Below, piece by piece: positions 23,137 to 27,303 of a stretch of DNA of 27,303 nucleotides. The notes beneath the pieces were generated by a model. The model was not told the origin of the DNA and did not search any database. It was given only the letters and a program-made list of their open reading frames with translations. Position 1 is the stretch's first letter, and each line of letters starts with the position of its first letter. Both the position numbers and the translations under genes were made by a program. This DNA is from a virus. The stretch spans positions 1-27,303 of the IMG/VR virus record IMGVR_UViG_3300030451_004703, one strand, 5' to 3'.

Positions 23137-23473
23137 AATATCAGAATATATACCAGAAACTAATCAGATTGTTATTAGATTCTGTAGATTACACGCACCT
23201 AAAAATATTGATGACTATAGACCTGTTAGTCTTGATCTGAATGATGATGCACTAGATTTGTATGATATAGAAACATTTACTCAAACTATTATGAGAAAGG
23301 CTGGAGAGAAATGGATTGAAAAACATGAAGATTCTGAAGAGTTATTGTTTGAGAATATACCAGAAACTCCTAAAGGTAAATTTAATATAGAAGACTTAAT
23401 AGGTAAAGTTATCTCATGCGAGACTTATAAACAAAGTAGAGAACCAATTAAGATGAGGAAGATTGAATTATGA
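23120..23473 (+). CDS. Hypothetical protein (117 aa)
   Basis: The frame is open from 23063, but the start at ATG 23120 is preferred because it overlaps the upstream gene by only 17 nt and gives MKSIFKISEYIPETNQIVIR. The protein has a beta opening (FKISEYIPETNQIVIRFCRL), the segment HAPKNIDDYRPVSLDLND, a helix DIETFTQTIMRKAGEKWIEK, and a C-terminal region with FNIEDLIGKVISCETYKQ. I believe similar proteins with 'P-E-T-N-Q-I-V' and 'R-L-H-A-P-K' occur near fibre genes of other cyanophages, with unknown role. No catalytic motif is visible. It is coupled to the next gene by an ATGA overlap. Confidence 0.65.
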   Translation: MKSIFKISEYIPETNQIVIRFCRLHAPKNIDDYRPVSLDLNDDALDLYDIETFTQTIMRKAGEKWIEKHEDSEELLFENIPETPKGKFNIEDLIGKVISCETYKQSREPIKMRKIEL

Positions 23474-23958
23474 CTATCCCTAGATACAAACATTTTTTTA
23501 AGAAGTTAGATAAGTTCTCAGTATGTGCATTGAAGGCTGATCCTAAATGGATTGGTGTAGAGCAAGCACCTGATAGTTTTGGTACATATCATTATGTGGT
23601 ACATGGTAGTGCAAGGATTGGAGTACCATTTAAGGAAGAATATTTTGAGGTAAAGAGTAAAGAGTTCTTTTCTATGCAACATCTACTAGATCAACCAGTA
23701 ATGATGGAAACTTATGATGATTTTTATATGATTGGATTTAATGCTATAAACAGGAAGGAAGTATGGAATGGTAAATTAATAAAAGAACCAACACTACAGG
23801 TATCAAAAGAATCACATCTAATTTGTTTTGATGGTAACCCTATTGTAAATGGGAAACAACTAGAAAGATTTGATTATGCTGATCTATCTCCTGATAGAAC
23901 CTACGAGATTAATTTGAATGATGGTGCTTTAGGATTATTTACGGAGTGTAGTGTTTAA
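23470..23958 (+). CDS. Possible cupin-like protein (162 aa)
   Basis: The 162-aa protein is predicted to be largely beta strand: FSVCALKADPKWIGVEQA, FGTYHYVVHGSARIGVPF (37-54), YDDFYMIGFNAIN, SKESHLICFDGNPIVNG and DRTYEINLNDGALGLF. The H-x-x-x-H spacing in TYHYVVHG and the barrel-like strand order suggest a cupin or similar small barrel that might bind a metal or sugar. The similarity is only by eye, so this is a hypothesis. The start overlaps the upstream stop (ATGA). The stop (23956-23958) lies inside the end of the opposite-strand halogenase gene, a 20-nt tail-to-tail overlap. Confidence 0.5.
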   Translation: MTIPRYKHFFKKLDKFSVCALKADPKWIGVEQAPDSFGTYHYVVHGSARIGVPFKEEYFEVKSKEFFSMQHLLDQPVMMETYDDFYMIGFNAINRKEVWNGKLIKEPTLQVSKESHLICFDGNPIVNGKQLERFDYADLSPDRTYEINLNDGALGLFTECSV

Positions 23959-25135
23959 ACTTCTCAAAGTATATTCCTAGTTGAGCCCATAGAGCATCAG
24001 GATATAAGTTATTATATTTGTTTGGATATTTTTTATAGTTCTTCCATAAAGATTCATCCATATCAAACTTACTATAGTACTCCCAGAAAGGTGTATCTTT
24101 CCTATCACTCAACATATAATGATGTAATAAGTAATCTGAATTTTGTTTTTGTACCTTTAACATTGCTTTGTTATATGCTTCTGGTTTTGATCCTTTCAAT
24201 ATACATTTAACTAATAAAGTAATACTATAAACCACCATATATAATCCATTTGCTTCTAATGGATCAACAAATCCTTGACCTAATCCTATAGTAACTACAT
24301 TGTCTTTCCATGAATTTTTTAATACGTTAGGTCTCCATTTAATTAATCTAGGTACTATATTATTATAGTTCTTTCTACTCTCAGTCCATCCTTTAAATTG
24401 TTCAAGAGCTTGAACATCCGAGATATACTTATCAGAATAAACATAACCTGATCCAGTACGATTTTGTAGATCAATTATAAATTGCCATCCACATTCTCTT
24501 GCTATTGTTTGTGTATATGGATTGATTTCTCCCTCTAATTCAAATGGACATACCCATGCACTATTAACTAAATGGTGATCCCATATCACCTCAGTCTTAT
24601 CAGTCGTAAACTTCCTAGCAAAACCACTAGCATCAACATAGAGGTCATACCCCTCAGGTAATTCATCTAATGTATCAATAATATGATTTACGTCTTTACA
24701 ATAGTCTTTAACAACAGAATTGGCTAGGTTAGCATCTAAATGATATGCAACTGATCTCCAACCATCTCTATCATATAATTCCGTATGACTATTCTTATCT
24801 TTAACACCTGACTTATATTCTTGATACCATTTATCAAAACGACCTTTAGGATCATCTTGCCAGAACGTCATGAGAAATGGATCTTTACCAACACCATCCC
24901 ACTCATACTTCATATTTCCATACTTATGGACAGCATTGCATCCATTCATCCACTCTTCCTCTGGAATACCTAGTTCTTCAAAGAAGGCTCCTATTTGTGG
25001 AAGAGAAGATTCCCCAACACCACTTGTAGGTATTTCTTTACTTTCAATTAATGTTATCTCAGCATCAAGGAATTTCTGCATATATGCTGCACACCACCAA
25101 CCAGAAGTTCCACCACCTATAATACAAATTTTCAT
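23939..25135 (-). CDS. Flavin-dependent halogenase (tryptophan halogenase family)
   Basis: This is a 398-aa FAD protein of the tryptophan-halogenase family, whose enzymes use FADH2, O2 and halide to form hypohalite, which halogenates an aromatic substrate via a lysine. Visible features are the dinucleotide-binding start MKICIIGGGTSGWWCAAYMQ, TSGVGESSLPQIGAFFEELG (37-56), GCNAVHKYGNMKYEW (65-79) with K71/K76 where PrnA has its catalytic lysine region, YDLYVDASGFARK (163-175), RTGSGYVYSDKYIS (226-239), and GLGQGFVDPLEANGLYM (284-300) with E294 matching the conserved PLE glutamate. The WxWxIP motif is degenerate (WQFIID, 217-222). VirX1 of cyanophage Syn10 is a characterised viral halogenase of this kind. 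The start overlaps the upstream stop (TAATG). A source of reduced flavin is not encoded here. Confidence 0.85.
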   Translation of the reverse strand: MKICIIGGGTSGWWCAAYMQKFLDAEITLIESKEIPTSGVGESSLPQIGAFFEELGIPEEEWMNGCNAVHKYGNMKYEWDGVGKDPFLMTFWQDDPKGRFDKWYQEYKSGVKDKNSHTELYDRDGWRSVAYHLDANLANSVVKDYCKDVNHIIDTLDELPEGYDLYVDASGFARKFTTDKTEVIWDHHLVNSAWVCPFELEGEINPYTQTIARECGWQFIIDLQNRTGSGYVYSDKYISDVQALEQFKGWTESRKNYNNIVPRLIKWRPNVLKNSWKDNVVTIGLGQGFVDPLEANGLYMVVYSITLLVKCILKGSKPEAYNKAMLKVQKQNSDYLLHHYMLSDRKDTPFWEYYSKFDMDESLWKNYKKYPNKYNNLYPDALWAQLGIYFEKFKHYTP

Positions 25136-25734
25136 TAATGAGTCCTACAATTTGGTAATAGATCAGTTACAACCCTAAAGTTAGAAGGATTGATATACAC
25201 ACCCATGAGTATATGGTATATATCATTCACAAAGGCAAATGATCCATGTTGTTTCTTTGTATTTAAAAGATATGGTCTCCCTGCTTTAAATGGTGCGAGT
25301 TGTTTATCATATATGAAGGCCCACTCATGCAATTCAGTCTTATTTAATGGTATAAAGATTCTCATTTGTTGTGTTGTTTTATAAGCATCCCTGTGTGGTC
25401 TAAAGAAAGTACCTGCATCCATTTTAACTGCATGACATTTTGCTAGACTATTCCATTTATCAAAAAATTCTACTAGGGATGGACATGACTTTAAATTATT
25501 ATTATATTCTCCCTCTTTCTTATCTTTTACTCTAAGATCAAGAGTATCTGAACCAGTTAAAGACAATCCCATAGGAGCAGAGACACTTGGCCCTGTGACC
25601 CAGTTGTTGTTACTAGATAGTTGTGTTATAATATTATCGACATCAAAATCCCAGTCAAGTTCGACAATATCACCATAACTATTCAGTAGAGTTAGGAGTG
25701 TGGCCTGTGTATCGTTCATTTCTTGGGAGTTCAC
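25135..25734 (-). CDS. Aspartyl/asparaginyl beta-hydroxylase-like 2OG oxygenase
   Basis: The 199-aa protein resembles the aspartyl/asparaginyl beta-hydroxylase branch of 2OG-Fe(II) oxygenases. The core is KMDAGTFFRPHRDAYK (104-119), with H114-x-D116 as ligands, followed by QMRIFIPLNKTE (123-134), FKAGRPYLLNTKKQHGSFAF (149-168) with H163 as the third ligand, and HILMGVYI. The arginine usually found about ten residues after the distal His is not seen; Y173-H174 occupy the place, so co-substrate binding may differ. It is the middle gene of a minus-strand operon. Its 5' end overlaps the DUF6356-like gene by 56 nt if ATG 25734 is used, or 41 nt from ATG 25719. Its stop overlaps the halogenase start. 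Confidence 0.7.
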   Translation of the reverse strand: MNSQEMNDTQATLLTLLNSYGDIVELDWDFDVDNIITQLSSNNNWVTGPSVSAPMGLSLTGSDTLDLRVKDKKEGEYNNNLKSCPSLVEFFDKWNSLAKCHAVKMDAGTFFRPHRDAYKTTQQMRIFIPLNKTELHEWAFIYDKQLAPFKAGRPYLLNTKKQHGSFAFVNDIYHILMGVYINPSNFRVVTDLLPNCRTH

Positions 25735-25969
25735 GTAGTTGATCCATTTTTCTTATATGTTCTATTCTCATAATTTCATGGTATAATCGGATTACATCTT
25801 TGGGAGCATCTGCTTTCCATAGAAATGGTAGTAATCCATGAACAAGACTCTTAAATGAGATTGCAATTAACCTACGAGAATTATGTATAGAGTGTTTAAG
25901 ATGATACCAGTAAGTCCATCCAGTTTCTACTTCTAAGTGATATTTGGATTCCTTAAAAATATTTCTCAT
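25679..25969 (-). CDS. DUF6356-like small protein
   Basis: The 96-aa protein has the layout of DUF6356, a small family of unknown function in cyanophages and some bacteria: YWYHLKHSIHNSRRLIAISF (20-39), SLVHGLLPFLWKADAP (41-56) and RLYHEIMRIEHIRKM (61-75). The central part is hydrophobic and may insert in a membrane. The basic N-terminus (MRNIFKESKYH) is typical. It is the first gene of the minus-strand operon with the AspH-like oxygenase and halogenase, so it may serve as a partner or anchor of the two enzymes. A possible TATAAT (25982-25977) lies 7 nt upstream of the ATG. The family call is from memory of the HGLxPFL pattern. Confidence 0.65.
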   Translation of the reverse strand: MRNIFKESKYHLEVETGWTYWYHLKHSIHNSRRLIAISFKSLVHGLLPFLWKADAPKDVIRLYHEIMRIEHIRKMDQLRELPRNERYTGHTPNSTE

Positions 25970-25976
25970 ACTATTA

Positions 25977-25982
25977 ATTATA
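25977..25982 (-). promoter_or_regulatory. Possible -10 element for the halogenase operon
   Basis: The minus strand reads TATAAT with TTTGCA 17 bp upstream (26005-26000). It would give an almost leaderless message for the DUF6356-like gene, and its -35 lies inside the start of the divergent oxygenase gene. The fit is modest and chance is possible in AT-rich DNA. Confidence 0.3.
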
Positions 25983-25998
25983 TCATATCTATCTAGTA

Positions 25999-26661
25999 AT
26001 GCAAAACCTACACTGCGATGCCTTTACCGATCCTTTCCCACATATAGTTCTTCATGATTTCTATGATGATGAAGAACTAAAGTTGATATGGGAAGAACTA
26101 GATTTCTACACAAAGCCAGGAAAATTAGTAACTGCTGATAAGTTTGGTGGGATAGTGGGTAAGACTGATTCTAAGGCTTTAATGTTAGATGACGTATATC
26201 CAGACGCATATAGAAATCTATCAAATATATTAACAGTTAATAGAAAGATATTTACCTCTGGAGTATTGGAGGTACTTGCTCAATGTCATGGTTGTTGTAG
26301 TATTGCACCTGAGGTTAATAATGATTCTACTAAGGTACGATATTATCATGATGGCGAAGGATATGAGGCTCATAAAGATAAGTCAATTCAGTTTTTAGCA
26401 TTTAGTTATTTCTATAAAGAACCTAAGCAATTCACAGGTGGTGAGTTGTATTTTCCTGACTATATCGACATGGATGCCTTGACGTGCGAGAATAATATGA
26501 CTATAATATTTCCTGGCTGGGTAAAACATGGAGTAAGGAAAGTATCTATCAAAGATTCAGATTATTATGATGGGTTCGGTAGATACGCTATTACGAGTTT
26601 TATGAGTTGTATAGATAAAGAGAAAAGAAATTTTCCAGGTTTAAAAAGTAAGAAAAATTAA
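25999..26661 (+). CDS. 2OG-Fe(II) oxygenase (HxD...H...R)
   Basis: The 220-aa protein is a likely Fe(II)/2-oxoglutarate dioxygenase of the 2OG-FeII_Oxy_3 type. Its N-terminus DPFPHIVLHDFYDDEELKLI (11-30) is the usual 'FPhivi.nfl' opening. The catalytic core is KVRYYHDGEGYEAHKDKS (112-129), with ligands H125 and D127, then FTGGELYFPDY (145-155), NNMTIIFPGWVKHGVRKV (165-182) with H177, and R195 in GRYAITSFMS as the 2-oxoglutarate-binding arginine. All key residues are present. It starts the plus-strand genes to the right of the divergent halogenase operon, with only 29 bp between start codons, and the next gene follows after 2 nt. No clear ribosome site is visible. Confidence 0.8.
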   Translation: MQNLHCDAFTDPFPHIVLHDFYDDEELKLIWEELDFYTKPGKLVTADKFGGIVGKTDSKALMLDDVYPDAYRNLSNILTVNRKIFTSGVLEVLAQCHGCCSIAPEVNNDSTKVRYYHDGEGYEAHKDKSIQFLAFSYFYKEPKQFTGGELYFPDYIDMDALTCENNMTIIFPGWVKHGVRKVSIKDSDYYDGFGRYAITSFMSCIDKEKRNFPGLKSKKN

Positions 26662-26663
26662 TT

Positions 26664-27236
26664 ATGCAAGATATACTTATAGGTGATAACTTTTTCTCTC
26701 ATCCCGAGCTAGTCCGTGAGTTAGCACTCAGTTATAATGATTATAGACACTCAGAAGACCCAAAAATCGAGTGTGGATGGAAGGGATGGAGAACAGCAGC
26801 CCCTAAGGCAGTCAATGAGGGTATATATGATATAATGACGAAGGCATTTAAGATAGAGGAGAAGGATTATGTGTGTACACCATACTTCCATATTGCCTAC
26901 GAGGAAACTAAATTAACTTGTGATTTCCCTAATTTTAAATGGCACGTAGATCAGAGTGATTATGCAGGGTTAGTATATTTACATCCAGAGCCTCCCAAGA
27001 AAACTGGAACCTGTCTGATAAATGGTACAGACAATGAAATAGTCACAGTTGATAATGTATTCAATAGAGTACTTGCATATCCCTCTTACTATTATCATGC
27101 ACCCGAAGACTTATTCGGAACTATGAGTGATAAGGAGAGCGGCCGCATGACTCTCACATTTTTCTTATGGAGCAATGATAATCCATATAAAAGACAGGCA
27201 ATGGAATGGATGAGACACAAAGAAGTTGAAAATTGA
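26664..27236 (+). CDS. Putative 2OG-Fe(II) oxygenase, DUF6445-like
   Basis: The 190-aa protein starts MQDILIGDNFFSHPELVREL, like other members of this group, which open with a short strand and a '.NP..vR..AL' type helix. PNFKWHVDQSDYAGLVYLHP (89-108) gives H94-x-D96 as iron ligands. GTCLINGTDN corresponds to the 'G T . L Y' strand. FNRVLAYPSYYYHAPEDLFG (133-152) contains H145 as the third ligand, and R161 (SGRMTLTFFL) is suitable for 2-oxoglutarate. GWKGWRTAAP (38-47) is a family-like segment before the core. It lies 2 nt after the 25999 gene and forms a pair with it. It shares its arrangement with the 22519 gene on the other side of the halogenase operon. Confidence 0.7.
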   Translation: MQDILIGDNFFSHPELVRELALSYNDYRHSEDPKIECGWKGWRTAAPKAVNEGIYDIMTKAFKIEEKDYVCTPYFHIAYEETKLTCDFPNFKWHVDQSDYAGLVYLHPEPPKKTGTCLINGTDNEIVTVDNVFNRVLAYPSYYYHAPEDLFGTMSDKESGRMTLTFFLWSNDNPYKRQAMEWMRHKEVEN

Positions 27237-27257
27237 GAAAATCATACATACCTTTGT

Positions 27258-27303
27258 ATGGTTTGTACGGGAAGCTCTAACGTCATAACGGGAAACCAGT
27301 TAA
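27258..27303 (+). CDS. Possible start of a further gene (partial)
   Basis: ATG 27258 opens a frame of 15 codons to the window edge (MVCTGSSNVITGNQL). There is no other gene in the last 67 bases. A weak hairpin CATACA (27243-27248) with TGTATG (27255-27260) covers the start codon. Too short to judge. Confidence 0.25.
   Translation, partial: MVCTGSSNVITGNQL

Noticed and set aside
23494-23500. T7 run as a second slippery site near the start of the cupin-like gene
   Set aside because: A -1 shift meets a stop at once (10-residue product), and no downstream frame or stem would make it useful.
27243-27260. Hairpin near the right end as a terminator
   Set aside because: The stem is only 6 AT-rich pairs and is not followed by a T run; it also overlaps a possible start codon.
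21000-27303. Insertion sequence or integrase responsible for the enzyme cassette
   Set aside because: No transposase, recombinase, terminal inverted repeats or tRNA attachment site could be seen.

Overview
This window looks like part of the genome of a T4-type cyanophage (a contractile-tailed myovirus of marine picocyanobacteria, Prochlorococcus or Synechococcus). The evidence is AT-rich sequence, tightly packed genes with 1-4 nt overlaps, recognisable T4 tail and baseplate proteins (gp53, gp48, gp4, a gp54-like tube protein, gp26, gp51, gp27-like and gp5-like hub proteins), and cyanophage-style fibre proteins built from VGIGT and GDGxxLTG repeats. I saw no tRNA, rRNA, CRISPR array or insertion sequence. 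No stretch longer than about 300 bases lacks a gene.

Layout. (1) 1-2104, minus strand: gp4 head-completion nuclease, an unknown 171-aa protein, gp48 tube cap, and gp53 baseplate wedge cut by the left edge. (2) 2105-2138: a 34-bp divergent gap holding an inverted pair of CTAAATA late-promoter cores. (3) 2139-11755, plus strand: tube initiator-like protein, gp26, gp51, two tape-measure-like proteins, gp27-like hub, gp5-like OB protein, a small acidic protein, a 574-aa structural protein, a needle-like beta protein and a short fibre. gp51 has no start codon that would give a full-length protein. It appears to be made as a gp26-gp51 fusion by -1 ribosomal frameshifting: slippery site at 3535-3541, 6-nt spacer, then a hairpin. 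(4) 11756-12456: three small genes behind a near-consensus sigma-70-type promoter, set among late genes. (5) 12465-21183: late promoter cores and three large fibre genes: a 1877-aa fibre with a C-terminal S74 self-cleaving chaperone, a 664-aa fibre, and a glycine-rich adhesin-like protein. (6) 21185-27236: a block of modification enzymes. It holds six proteins with Fe(II)/2-oxoglutarate oxygenase-like motifs and a flavin-dependent tryptophan-halogenase-family enzyme, plus a possible cupin, a DUF6356-like protein and one unknown. The first genes follow a sigma-70-like promoter (TTGCAT-17-TATAAT). The halogenase, one oxygenase and the DUF6356-like gene form a minus-strand operon inserted between plus-strand oxygenase genes.

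How it fits together. The left two thirds encode the tail: hub and spike, tube start and cap, tape measures with their chaperones, and fibres. These are expressed late from TAAATA-type promoters. The right third is an accessory enzyme cassette directly after the adhesin gene. Its native substrates cannot be read from sequence; fibre or adhesin residues, host metabolites and cell-surface molecules are all possible. The most notable observations are the frameshift cassette and the halogenase/multi-oxygenase cluster.
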